Assembly: GCA_002503045.1 (NCBI GenBank) | Contig: DAQW01000131.1 | Span: forward strand, 2,947-19,277 | Origin: Euryarchaeota archaeon UBA39 | GTDB lineage: Archaea; Thermoplasmatota; Poseidoniia; Poseidoniales; Thalassarchaeaceae | Direction of reading: 5' to 3' | DNA length: 16,331 nt | Part shown: in pieces, positions 1 to 7,704 of the stretch | How the letters are laid out: every line of letters begins with the position of its first letter | Numbering within the stretch: the first letter of the stretch is position 1 | Position numbers and translations under genes: made by a program | The notes under the pieces: model-generated | Told to the model about the DNA's origin: nothing | Databases searched by the model: none | Seen by the model: only the letters and a program-made list of their open reading frames with translations

Positions 1-215
1 AGAGTTTTGGTATTTTGAACACCTTCGATTTGACGGATCTTTTCGACAACAAACTGAGCGATTGAGGCCATATCATCAGCAACTACTTTGGCGATTAAAT
101 CATAATCTCCAAACAATAATGTTGAATCAGCAACTTGTTCAAACTGCCCTATAGACTCATACACTGTAAATTCATATCCGGGCTCAACATTGATGAGAAC
201 ATACCCCGTAGCCAT
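1..215 (-). CDS. Stand-alone Lrp/AsnC RAM (ligand-binding) domain protein, partial
   Basis: About 71 residues are visible, starting at an ATG (reverse-strand CAT at 213-215) with MATGYVLINVEPGYE and running off the left edge, so the C-terminus is missing. The pattern fits the RAM effector-binding domain of Lrp/AsnC regulators: an opening strand, then a helix, then LLFGDYDLIAKVVADD, then a helix and the start of a strand at IEGVQNTKT. There is no DNA-binding helix-turn-helix before it. Stand-alone RAM proteins of about 75-80 residues are common in archaea; they form ring oligomers that bind amino acids or other small effectors and may modulate full-length Lrp proteins. It lies 45 bp downstream of the giant surface-protein gene on the same strand, so read-through transcription is possible. 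The family call is fairly sure; ligand and target are unknown. Confidence 0.8.
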   Translation of the reverse strand, partial: MATGYVLINVEPGYEFTVYESIGQFEQVADSTLLFGDYDLIAKVVADDMASIAQFVVEKIRQIEGVQNTKT

Positions 216-260
216 AACAATGCTAGAATGGCAACAGAATTGAACCCTTCCCCTAATTCA

Positions 261-3200
261 TTATTTTTCACCCTGTAACAACTCAACTACATCTTGAGGG
301 TCTAGTTCAACTTGCTCTTCCAATTCTATTTGACTTGTATCTAATACCCCTCCTACTTCCCACGGGGACAAATCAACTTCCTCTTTTCTTCGAGTATATA
401 GAATAAAGAATGACGAAATAAGTACAAATATAGCACTTAATCCCACTACTATAGGCAATACACTATTTGTTGAGGTTTGTTCAGCCTCTTCATTATCATT
501 AATTTCTGGTAAATTATCTATTTTTATGCCTGTAACATTGATTGGTGAAACTGAGTACCAAGAATCGGATCTACCCATTCCATCTTCACAAATTATTGAA
601 ATATTAACTGCGTCCATTGGACGGTTTGGAGTCCATTTCACTACAATTTCTCCATCTAAACTAGGATTTCTTTCTAAATGCAATAAAGTAGAGTTTTCTG
701 ACAGAACGTCAATCAAACAAACAACATTATTCAAATCGTCCGCATCTCGAACTTTAAATTCAATCAGCATTTCCTCACCAACCCTTCCATCAATAGGTAA
801 ACTAACATTAAGAATAGAAGGAGGAGGGAAAACAATTCTAACATTCTGAGACCAACCAGTTGCTAAACCGTCTATATCTGAAAGAATAATCACAATACTT
901 GCATTCCCTTCAATTAAATCGGCAGGTAAATCTATCAAAAACATATACTGAGATGAAGGGCATCCTTCTGGAATCGATGGAGATTGTAAAAGAGACTCAC
1001 TCCAACCTGATTGTCTAAGTGAAGGGATTACTTGCAATAATGGCCTGTGTTCATCTATTGGGACTAATAGAATCATAGATTCCCCCCTAACCAATTCAGT
1101 TCCATTCTCTAAAGGTAAGATTTCTCCGTTCAAACATAATACTGCATCCAATACTGATGGTGGACGAGTTTCAATAGGAATTTGAAATTCAATTTGCGAA
1201 AATCCGGAATCTGAATCTATAGCTGAAATCCGAACAAAAAGATTGCCTGAAGTCAAACCGGAACTTGGAGGCAGTAGAGGTATACGTTCAATTGAACCAT
1301 TTCCAAATGTTGAGAATGGAGCGGTAATGGGTGCCTGTTCTGGCCAGATATATTCTATTTGTCCTACAATTGAAGAGGAAGGTGAATCTGGATCATTGAC
1401 AGACACCAATATTGATTCATTTCCAACTCCAAAGGCAATCATCGATTCATTTTGTTCTCGTTGAAATGATGCCTGGATAGAAGGATGAATATTTTCTACC
1501 AATATTGAACGAGTTGTTAGTAAATTACCATCTGAATCGGATAATTGGGCTAGGAAAGGAGACAATGGTTCGTCTAATCCAAGTTCTAATATTGCTTGAT
1601 AACATGTGAATCGAGATGAATTTTCCTTCGGAAGAACTTGGAATGAAGATAATTCGCCCCTCTCAAACGAGAAAATCGGTGCCTCATTGATTGAGTCATG
1701 ATCTACATCCTCGACACATGCCCTAACATGAGTAGGAACTCCCCGATACATTCCAAAGGGAGTACCTGATGGAAGAGTACTATCTCCATTCCAAGATGGT
1801 TCATCTGCATCATGGATATGAATCCCATACCAAATTGATGGAGAATCAATTACTTGCAATATCTCTGATATATTTGCTACATCTGTAAGGCCATCTATGT
1901 CTGTAATCATCACAAATAAATCATGAAGACCCAAAGATGCAGTGCCAGGAATATCAAAGAATACTGTCCAACGAACCCCATTTCCTGAAGTTGCATTTCC
2001 TTCAAAAATGACTGACTCATTAATTCCATTAATTCTGAAAAACGCGGACTCTACTCCAAATTCATCACTTGCATCTAGCCAACAAGACACAGTACTTCCT
2101 CTAGGGGCAATTGATGAAGAACAGTCTATTGAATCAATAGATGGAGGCCCATTTACTTCTACAATTGTGGATGCTAAATTATTGCTTATTACCCGTTCAC
2201 TAAGAACATATCCTTGAATGAAGTTACTAGAATTTTTTCTTGGCCCATTATCGGCAATATATCTAACTTGCAATTCAACAAAACCTATTGAATCGGTAAC
2301 AGTTGGAACATTTATTTCTCTTATTGAACCTAATTGATCACCACTAGGAAGTGAAATACTGATATTTGTTAATACTCTATTTCCTACCCTTTCTCTTACC
2401 TCAATCCATCCATTAGCGGGAGATGGCCCGATATTAGCTAAATCAATTTGAACATCAAACGAAGTTCCAACAGAAGGCCTAGAAACTACAGACACATTTC
2501 GAATCTCAACGTCATGCAAACGATTAGAAAATGGAGACATCTTTGGATCACCTACAATTACACCCATCCAAGACAAATAATTATTCGAAGCAGTATATGA
2601 TTCGCCTAAATTATAGCCAGATGCATAATATGATGTTAATAAATTAGGATAAGAAACTGCAGGAAGGTATGGTTCATACACATATCCTTTGACACCTGAA
2701 ACTCCATCTTCAAGCAGATCAACCACTAAACTCTGCCCATATGAGGTGCCCCATGTGAATGACCTTCCCCCTGTCGATACAGCAGTTTCAGCGATTGAAC
2801 CAGGTTCCCAATCCATATGTGGGCGAATAATCTGAAGGTTTGTTGTATCAAAGTGAACTGTTCCTTCACGACTAATATTCAGAATTTCAACTTCATAAGA
2901 TATACGAAATGATGTAGCGTTCTCATGTGGCCTGAAACGCATTGTCTGTTGAACCCATGAGGGAGTCATGGTGGAAGAATCTGACGAGTTGACAGAGAGA
3001 AGCGTTCCATTTTCATTAAACGCTTCGACTTTCATAATCCAATCTGCATTTATTTCCCCCACCGACTGACCATATCCTGAAATTATCCAAGCATGACCGC
3101 TTCTACCTTCTTCTCCAAAAGTTAAATTTGAAGAAATGCTACTAGGTTGTTGACCAGTAGATGAAAAAGATGGGCAGTTGAGGGCAACTTCACCATTTAC

Positions 3201-5396
3201 TAATGTTATATCGGACGAATTGAGAGCTTCTGTCCAAACCTGTACTTCATCGATTAGTCCAGCCCAATGCTGATTTCCTGCCCGATTTACTCCAAATTTG
3301 TATAAATCAATTTCATCTATACTACCATTGGGAATTGTGATATTTCCAACCAAAATCCCATCCATATATTGTTTCAACTGATCCCCTTCTTTTGCCACAA
3401 CAAAATGTACCCATTCAGATGCACTAACCGTGCCAAAATCATAAGTCTGATTATGATAGAGTTGCCAAACTCCAGGGGTCGATCCACTTGTCATGATTTG
3501 AAATGAATCGGAATCACCACCTACATCATTTACAGCGATTACAGATGAATATCTACTTTGACCAGTGTGGTTTGCCTTTGCCCAAAGAGAAACTGTAAAA
3601 TCTCCAAGACGATCATCTACATCTGCTTCTAAAATATCATCAACACCATCTAACGAAATACAATTCCCAAGTAAACACGATTGCCAAGTGGGGTTTCCAG
3701 TCATTGTAAGATTGTCTTCACCAACTAAATCCTCAACTATTGTCCCATTACCTGCCTCAAAGTCCCAATGATGAACTAAGATATCACTTCGAACTGGAGA
3801 ACTCAATGCTCTGGTAAATACAGAAGAAGGAATTACCTGTTTAGTTTGATTAGGGCCCTCCCAAGATACAATATGGCCTGCCCCTCCACCATGCTCAAAA
3901 AATTCCGTTCTGAAGGAATACTCTCCTTGTGCTAATTCTAGTGAGCCACTAACTTCCCGCATCCCATGAATTCCAGAATTATTCACGACCAATACATCAT
4001 TTATCCAAACCAATACACCATCGTCAGCATTAGAATAAAATGTCCAATTTCCTGTTTCAGGAATTGTCAAAACTCCAGAATGTCGAACTGAAAAATAATC
4101 TGCAAATCTAGAATCCAATCCCGGCCAATAAGAATTGGAAGATGCATAATTAATATTCAATTCAGAACGAACATGATTTGGCATCCTACCATTCAAATCA
4201 GGCATAAACGAAGAATTGTAAGTTAATCCTTGATTATCAAAATATTCTGCTAACAACCCATTAGTATTCTTTCCTTCAGTTGCAGTGCATGGAGCTGAAG
4301 CAATCTCAAGAGATGATGCTCCATTACCATCCCTTTTCACTGAATCATCCCACGACCATTCAATAGATTCACCTGCAGAAACAGTTGATGTAGTTGAATT
4401 CCATGAACGAATACCTGATGTTGTAGACCCATCTGGAGTATCAAATCCACTATCTAAAAACTGTTCATCAGGATGAGTGCCCCATTGCCAAGAACCATCG
4501 TTACTCCCCCATGAAGCATACATGATCACATCCTTTTCATCTGTAACAAATGTAGAATTTTGATTGAAAATCACGGGGAGATTTAGTGTATCATTTAGAT
4601 TATCATGTGCTGAATAAAGTGCATCATTCCAAAATTTGTAGTCTGAACCATTACGATTAGTTGCTAAGTCTAGAACTGTATTTCCCCGAGACCCAAAACT
4701 ATTGTTCGCTTTTTCTATGAGAGAAATCGCAGTATTTACATCATAACCTGTTAAACGAGTAACGATATAGAAACCCTGCTCAGAACGTCGAAATTCAGGA
4801 ATAGGTTCCGAAGAAAAAGTAGCATATTCGTTTCCATTATCATTTGACCAAGGACCATAACTATGCTCTCCCCAATAATTCGAATGAATTAATGACGAAA
4901 ATTGGCCAGAATCAACTAAAGCAAGTTCAGAATCAAATGATGCCTTCGCATTATTACCTCCATTAATTCGAAGTGGTACACCTTTAGTTGTAACCAAATA
5001 ATTGAGAACACCAAAAAGTCCTCGATCTTGAATCATTTGTCGAATTGGATCAGCAAAATATGTATCAAATTGATTGGCGTTGATTGTTTCACTAGTTGGG
5101 GTACTATCGTTTGTCAAGAGAAAAATTCTTTCAGATGGGATCCCCCTAGCTGAAGCAAAGGCATTTCCAATTAACACACTATCACTACTTTGATTATTGA
5201 TTACGATTGCCACATCACTATAATTTACAGAAGTAGAATGATGAAAACCCATAGGGACTGCAATTGTTTCATTGTTTACGAAACCTGAATAATTTGGATG
5301 ATTTGGATAATGATAGACAGTATCTTCAGTATATATTGTCGACCATGGGGCACTAATCAACATGAGAAGAAACAGTATGACACGGGCCCCTCTCAT
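261..5396 (-). CDS. Giant membrane-anchored surface protein with a split TIGR03790-type domain, PA14, LamG, CARDB-like and Ig-like modules
   Basis: This 1711-residue exoprotein starts with a signal peptide (residues 1 to about 20, hydrophobic core VILFLLMLIS). Residues about 57-340 resemble the N-terminal part of TIGR03790 proteins (for example IVINNQSSDSVLIGNAFASA, then LNYLVTTKGVPLRI and YASWGSNDGS). The matching C-terminal part appears only at about 861-957 (GYVYEPYLPA, then YLSWMGVIVGDP). Between them lie a PA14 domain (about 380-530, with NADDGVLVWIND), a LamG/concanavalin-like domain (about 540-735, with SLDGVDDILEA and GLIDEVQVW) and a jelly-roll-like segment (about 755-858). After residue 958 come a CARDB-like domain and about five Ig-like repeats of roughly 110 residues. 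A membrane helix follows at about 1645-1667, then RRK and an acidic cytoplasmic tail. About 42 N-glycosylation sequons are present. It probably sits in the cell envelope and binds glycans or polymers. The function of TIGR03790 is not known. Confidence is high for the gene, moderate for the module borders. Confidence 0.9.
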   Translation of the reverse strand: MRGARVILFLLMLISAPWSTIYTEDTVYHYPNHPNYSGFVNNETIAVPMGFHHSTSVNYSDVAIVINNQSSDSVLIGNAFASARGIPSERIFLLTNDSTPTSETINANQFDTYFADPIRQMIQDRGLFGVLNYLVTTKGVPLRINGGNNAKASFDSELALVDSGQFSSLIHSNYWGEHSYGPWSNDNGNEYATFSSEPIPEFRRSEQGFYIVTRLTGYDVNTAISLIEKANNSFGSRGNTVLDLATNRNGSDYKFWNDALYSAHDNLNDTLNLPVIFNQNSTFVTDEKDVIMYASWGSNDGSWQWGTHPDEQFLDSGFDTPDGSTTSGIRSWNSTTSTVSAGESIEWSWDDSVKRDGNGASSLEIASAPCTATEGKNTNGLLAEYFDNQGLTYNSSFMPDLNGRMPNHVRSELNINYASSNSYWPGLDSRFADYFSVRHSGVLTIPETGNWTFYSNADDGVLVWINDVLVVNNSGIHGMREVSGSLELAQGEYSFRTEFFEHGGGAGHIVSWEGPNQTKQVIPSSVFTRALSSPVRSDILVHHWDFEAGNGTIVEDLVGEDNLTMTGNPTWQSCLLGNCISLDGVDDILEADVDDRLGDFTVSLWAKANHTGQSRYSSVIAVNDVGGDSDSFQIMTSGSTPGVWQLYHNQTYDFGTVSASEWVHFVVAKEGDQLKQYMDGILVGNITIPNGSIDEIDLYKFGVNRAGNQHWAGLIDEVQVWTEALNSSDITLVNGEVALNCPSFSSTGQQPSSISSNLTFGEEGRSGHAWIISGYGQSVGEINADWIMKVEAFNENGTLLSVNSSDSSTMTPSWVQQTMRFRPHENATSFRISYEVEILNISREGTVHFDTTNLQIIRPHMDWEPGSIAETAVSTGGRSFTWGTSYGQSLVVDLLEDGVSGVKGYVYEPYLPAVSYPNLLTSYYASGYNLGESYTASNNYLSWMGVIVGDPKMSPFSNRLHDVEIRNVSVVSRPSVGTSFDVQIDLANIGPSPANGWIEVRERVGNRVLTNISISLPSGDQLGSIREINVPTVTDSIGFVELQVRYIADNGPRKNSSNFIQGYVLSERVISNNLASTIVEVNGPPSIDSIDCSSSIAPRGSTVSCWLDASDEFGVESAFFRINGINESVIFEGNATSGNGVRWTVFFDIPGTASLGLHDLFVMITDIDGLTDVANISEILQVIDSPSIWYGIHIHDADEPSWNGDSTLPSGTPFGMYRGVPTHVRACVEDVDHDSINEAPIFSFERGELSSFQVLPKENSSRFTCYQAILELGLDEPLSPFLAQLSDSDGNLLTTRSILVENIHPSIQASFQREQNESMIAFGVGNESILVSVNDPDSPSSSIVGQIEYIWPEQAPITAPFSTFGNGSIERIPLLPPSSGLTSGNLFVRISAIDSDSGFSQIEFQIPIETRPPSVLDAVLCLNGEILPLENGTELVRGESMILLVPIDEHRPLLQVIPSLRQSGWSESLLQSPSIPEGCPSSQYMFLIDLPADLIEGNASIVIILSDIDGLATGWSQNVRIVFPPPSILNVSLPIDGRVGEEMLIEFKVRDADDLNNVVCLIDVLSENSTLLHLERNPSLDGEIVVKWTPNRPMDAVNISIICEDGMGRSDSWYSVSPINVTGIKIDNLPEINDNEEAEQTSTNSVLPIVVGLSAIFVLISSFFILYTRRKEEVDLSPWEVGGVLDTSQIELEEQVELDPQDVVELLQGEK

Positions 5397-5472
5397 TAGT
5401 TACCGGGGGTTTAGCATTGGTGTTGAATGAATCGGGTCCAAAACTCAAAAATGTTATTTTCAATGAAACGAC

Positions 5473-5478
5473 TATAAC
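5473..5478 (+). promoter_or_regulatory. Possible TATA box for the macro-domain gene
   Basis: The sequence TATAAC begins 30 bp before the ATG at 5503, with its centre about 27 bp upstream. This is the spacing expected for an archaeal TATA box feeding a leaderless or nearly leaderless transcript. No Shine-Dalgarno sequence is visible before that ATG, which agrees with leaderless expression. The match is short and could be chance in AT-rich DNA. The rest of the divergent gap 5397-5502 shows no clear box for the opposite gene. Confidence 0.3.
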
Positions 5479-5502
5479 AAATCGCCCTGTCGCATCGGAA
5501 GT

Positions 5503-6141
5503 ATGGACACGCTCATAGTACGTGATTGCAAGCATGCGCAACTACGTATCTTAATCGGAGATGTACTAAAGACAGAATGCGATATTCTAGTCACAGGTGC
5601 TAATAATCGGCTTTCAGGAAGAGAAGGAATTGACGCAAAAATTCACAAAGCAGCCGGAGAGGAACTTCGTGAAGCTTGTGCCCAAATTGCACGAGGGCAA
5701 AGAGCTTTGAATTTACAGCCATGTTCCGTCGGATCGGCAGTATCTACATCTCCATTTAATCTCCCAGTACAACATTTAATTCATGTTGTAGGACCAGATT
5801 GTCGACGCCCAAATCAGGACTTGAATCGCAGAGAACTATTAGAAACAGCTTACAATTCAATGTTTGAACAAATCGCATCCAGTAAAATTCGTGGCGTTGT
5901 TGCCTTGGCACCTCTATCCATGGATGTTTTTTCATATCCTCACCGTGAAGGTGCAAGGAAAACAATGGAAATCCTTCTCGGAATTCTGGATGGTGAAGAA
6001 GATCCAGGAATAGAAAGACTTCTTTTAGTAACAGATAATTCTAATTTCATTAGTAATATGAAAACTGTGTATCGAGAGACTGAAGACCAATTTCCAGGTT
6101 CTGACTTGACTAGGGCATTCAGGCGCGGATTAATTCAGTGA
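5503..6141 (+). CDS. Macro-domain protein (ADP-ribose-binding or -hydrolysing)
   Basis: This 212-residue soluble protein is almost entirely one macro domain. Visible landmarks are ILIGDVLKTECDILV (residues 16-30; family form GDIT...vDAIV), TGANNRL at 31-37 (family NAAN), then GREGIDAKIHKAAGEEL at 39-55 (family GGGVDGAIHRAAG) and HLIHVVGP at 91-98. The region VVALAPLSMDVFSYPHREGA at 132-151 takes the place of the family's siAfPaIstGvygfP. Asn34 and Asp44 are ten residues apart, the same spacing as the Asn and Asp important for de-ADP-ribosylation in MacroD enzymes. However, the first Asn of the NAAN motif is Thr here and the glycine-rich loop has an Arg-Glu. Macro domains bind ADP-ribose or derivatives and often remove mono-ADP-ribose from proteins or nucleic acids; which of these applies cannot be read from sequence. 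The gene is divergent from the giant surface protein and convergent, 22 bp apart, with the RNase H-fold gene. No ADP-ribosyltransferase gene is visible in the window. Confidence 0.88.
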   Translation: MDTLIVRDCKHAQLRILIGDVLKTECDILVTGANNRLSGREGIDAKIHKAAGEELREACAQIARGQRALNLQPCSVGSAVSTSPFNLPVQHLIHVVGPDCRRPNQDLNRRELLETAYNSMFEQIASSKIRGVVALAPLSMDVFSYPHREGARKTMEILLGILDGEEDPGIERLLLVTDNSNFISNMKTVYRETEDQFPGSDLTRAFRRGLIQ

Positions 6142-6163
6142 TTCTTGAAAAAAGACCAATGGA

Positions 6164-6946
6164 TTACTCAACAAATGAGTTGTAATCACCAATATGTCGC
6201 CTAATTGCATCATCCATTGTCAATCTACCCATAGCAACTGCCCTTGCTAGAGTAGAAGGAATAGTGGTTCTACCGAATGATTGCCTGCGACTTCTTCGCT
6301 GAATGTCACGAATTTCTCCATTTGTAGGGCGGACTCTTTGCTTCTCTTTAATCGGATCCCCAGAAAGATGGGCGATTCTCAATGCCGCAGAAGAATGTGC
6401 ATGACGTGGGACGCCAACCGAAGTTCTGGCTTCATTTACTTTCTGAACTGATAATCCTCGAACTACACAAGTATTGATGATTCTATTTGCTATTGTCTTT
6501 GAACCATTTCCAACTCGAATTATTAGAGATTCATGTTCAATCGCGCATGAAATGCGCATTATACTATCCACAGTATCGTCTACTCCTTCGAGTTGGGCTT
6601 TTCCGAGAGTTAGTCCATCCCCTACCCATGCAATTCCAGGTCTTGGCCCCGGATCTACTCCAAATGTAAGTCTTCTAATGGGACCCTGGTATCGTAAACG
6701 ATGGATTGCTTGTTCTACAGAATGTTGAAACGTATCTAAAGATGCTGGAATCCCAAGCGGATCGCCACTCAATAATACCTCAGATGGAGAACCCATCCAA
6801 GCAGCAACGTCTAATGGAACCGGATCTGAAGGAAGTAGTTGGATACAACGTATACTACGCTTCTTTAGTTCCAATAACAATCTGTAAGCAAGCCGGAAAT
6901 CTCCAGTACGCACTGCAATGTAACCCAAGTGATACCTAGTACACAT
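6164..6946 (-). CDS. RuvC/YqgF-like RNase H-fold protein, archaeal type
   Basis: Using the ATG at 6946 the product is 260 residues (MCTRYHLGYIAVRTGDFRLA...). An upstream in-frame ATG at 7036 would add 30 residues of non-conserved look and would overlap the promoter region, so I prefer 6946. The N-terminal 85 residues form an alpha/beta segment with DPVP at 41-44. Residues about 92-195 look like a RuvC/YqgF-type RNase H fold: strand LTFGVDPGPRPGIAWVG with Asp98 as the first acidic residue, RVGNGS at 144-149, VNEARTS at 170-176 with Glu172 as the second, and HAHSSAALRIA at 182-192, where YqgF has DxxAA. The last position carries His rather than Asp. The C-terminal 60 residues are basic (IRDIQRRSRRQSFGR). 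A nuclease or structure-binding role in recombination is plausible, supported by the divergent Hjc-like gene. I do not recognise a named family. The fold call is moderately sure; activity is inferred. Confidence 0.75.
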   Translation of the reverse strand: MCTRYHLGYIAVRTGDFRLAYRLLLELKKRSIRCIQLLPSDPVPLDVAAWMGSPSEVLLSGDPLGIPASLDTFQHSVEQAIHRLRYQGPIRRLTFGVDPGPRPGIAWVGDGLTLGKAQLEGVDDTVDSIMRISCAIEHESLIIRVGNGSKTIANRIINTCVVRGLSVQKVNEARTSVGVPRHAHSSAALRIAHLSGDPIKEKQRVRPTNGEIRDIQRRSRRQSFGRTTIPSTLARAVAMGRLTMDDAIRRHIGDYNSFVE

Positions 6947-6968
6947 CCGAGGGTCTTGAATGTCAGGG

Positions 6969-6978
6969 TTAAAAATAG
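6969..6978 (-). promoter_or_regulatory. Probable TATA box for the RNase H-fold gene
   Basis: On the minus strand this reads CTATTTTTAA, centred about 27 bp upstream of the ATG at 6946. That is the right distance for a leaderless archaeal transcript beginning at or near the start codon. It also supports choosing 6946 over the upstream ATG at 7036, which lies beyond this box. No Shine-Dalgarno motif is seen before 6946. Confidence 0.4.
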
Positions 6979-6991
6979 ACCTACGGCAACA

Positions 6992-7019
6992 TTTCGTAAG
7001 ATGAAAAACACTTACGAAA
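6992..7019. promoter_or_regulatory. Inverted repeat between divergent RNase H-fold and Hjc genes, candidate operator
   Basis: TTTCGTAAG at 6992-7000 and CTTACGAAA at 7011-7019 are perfect 9-bp inverted copies with a 10-bp spacer. The arm centres are 19 bp apart, close to two helical turns, as for a dimeric repressor. The element lies in the 122-bp gap between the two start codons, upstream of the minus-strand TATA-like box. The right arm runs into AATACAATTTTT (7019-7030), which could serve as the TATA region of the plus-strand gene. A regulator bound here could block both promoters. A hairpin role is less likely, as the site should be upstream of both transcripts. Confidence 0.5.
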
Positions 7020-7068
7020 ATACAATTTTTGACCAAAGGGATTAGATTTGATACCTCTCCCCGAACAT

Positions 7069-7704
7069 ATGGTGCAGGGGGCGCAATACGAAAGGGAGTT
7101 ACGTCATGTTCTAGCAGGACTTCCAGAGGGTGTTCGTGCGGTTACTCGTTCATGTACAGAATCAGAAAGAGCTCAGGCTAGATTAGTAATCGAAAGGCCG
7201 TTTCTTGTGGTTAGAGCAGCAGGAAGTGGAATTGAAGGAAGCGGTGACTTACTTGCACTAAGAGGAGATATATGCTTTCCAATAGAAGTGAAAACAAGTA
7301 AAGAAAAAAAATTATATCTAAATGGGAGATTATCTGAACAGTATTCTGCGCTAGAAAATATTGGGAATAAATGTGGTTTAATGCCATTATATGCATATCG
7401 ACTAAAAGGAATAAGGGGTGATTCGTGGCGGATTTTCCGTATAGAAACAGGAAACTTAGTAGGTAGATTATCAATATTGGCTAGGAGGATTCCTCCCTGT
7501 CCATTGACAAAAAATGGAAGACCTCATTTAATTTGGGACCAGGGATTGCCTCTGCATAAATTCCTAGCATTGGTGTGTAGAGAAACTGAACAACGAAGTC
7601 AAACATTTGAGCAAGTGCAAGAACGTACAATTATTGAATCAGAAATCTATGACTCTGAGACTGAAATTCATGCTTGGATGAAAGGATTCATTCGACCCCG
7701 TTAG
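7069..7704 (+). CDS. hjc: Hjc-type archaeal Holliday junction resolvase with insertion and C-terminal extension
   Basis: The 211-residue product starts at ATG 7069 (MVQGAQYERELRHVL). A TTG at 7048 would add seven residues and is less likely, because the family's N-terminal helix begins right after 7069. The nuclease signature of archaeal Hjc is complete: Glu8-Arg9 in YERE, Arg49 in VVRAAGSG, Asp60 in GSGDLLAL, and Glu73/Lys75 in PIEVKTS. The Asp-to-Glu distance (13) equals that of Pyrococcus Hjc (Asp33, Glu46), and EVK gives the Lys two residues on. This enzyme family cuts four-way DNA junctions symmetrically as a dimer during recombination and fork repair. Two oddities stand out. About 25 extra residues (roughly 20-45) separate the first helix from the RAAGSG strand, and about 85-90 residues follow the usual domain, against a family length near 120-140. 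The extension has IPPCPL and a helical, Glu/Gln-rich end. The 3' end overlaps the convergent small gene by 17 bp. Confidence 0.85.
   Translation: MVQGAQYERELRHVLAGLPEGVRAVTRSCTESERAQARLVIERPFLVVRAAGSGIEGSGDLLALRGDICFPIEVKTSKEKKLYLNGRLSEQYSALENIGNKCGLMPLYAYRLKGIRGDSWRIFRIETGNLVGRLSILARRIPPCPLTKNGRPHLIWDQGLPLHKFLALVCRETEQRSQTFEQVQERTIIESEIYDSETEIHAWMKGFIRPR

Noticed and set aside
526..4476. Several plus-strand frames of 63-107 codons inside the first giant gene
   Set aside because: All are shadows of a 1711-residue frame with clear domains.
4380..5230. Caspase/gingipain-like protease reading of the TIGR03790 region
   Set aside because: The N-terminal strand-helix pattern is faintly similar to clan CD peptidases, but I see no paired His-Gly and Cys motifs.
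5353..5541. Minus-strand 62-codon frame across the divergent gap at 5400-5500
   Set aside because: It overlaps the signal-peptide start of the giant protein and the start of the macro gene, and has no protein-like features.
6947..7036. N-terminal 30-residue extension of the RNase H-fold protein from ATG 7036
   Set aside because: The stretch is Cys-rich, overlaps the TATA-like box and the inverted repeat, and the downstream ATG at 6946 sits at the right distance from the box.
7211..7474. Minus-strand 87-codon frame inside hjc
   Set aside because: It is antisense to the conserved nuclease core, and its Leu/Ile/Phe-rich sequence is what the antisense of AT-rich codons gives.
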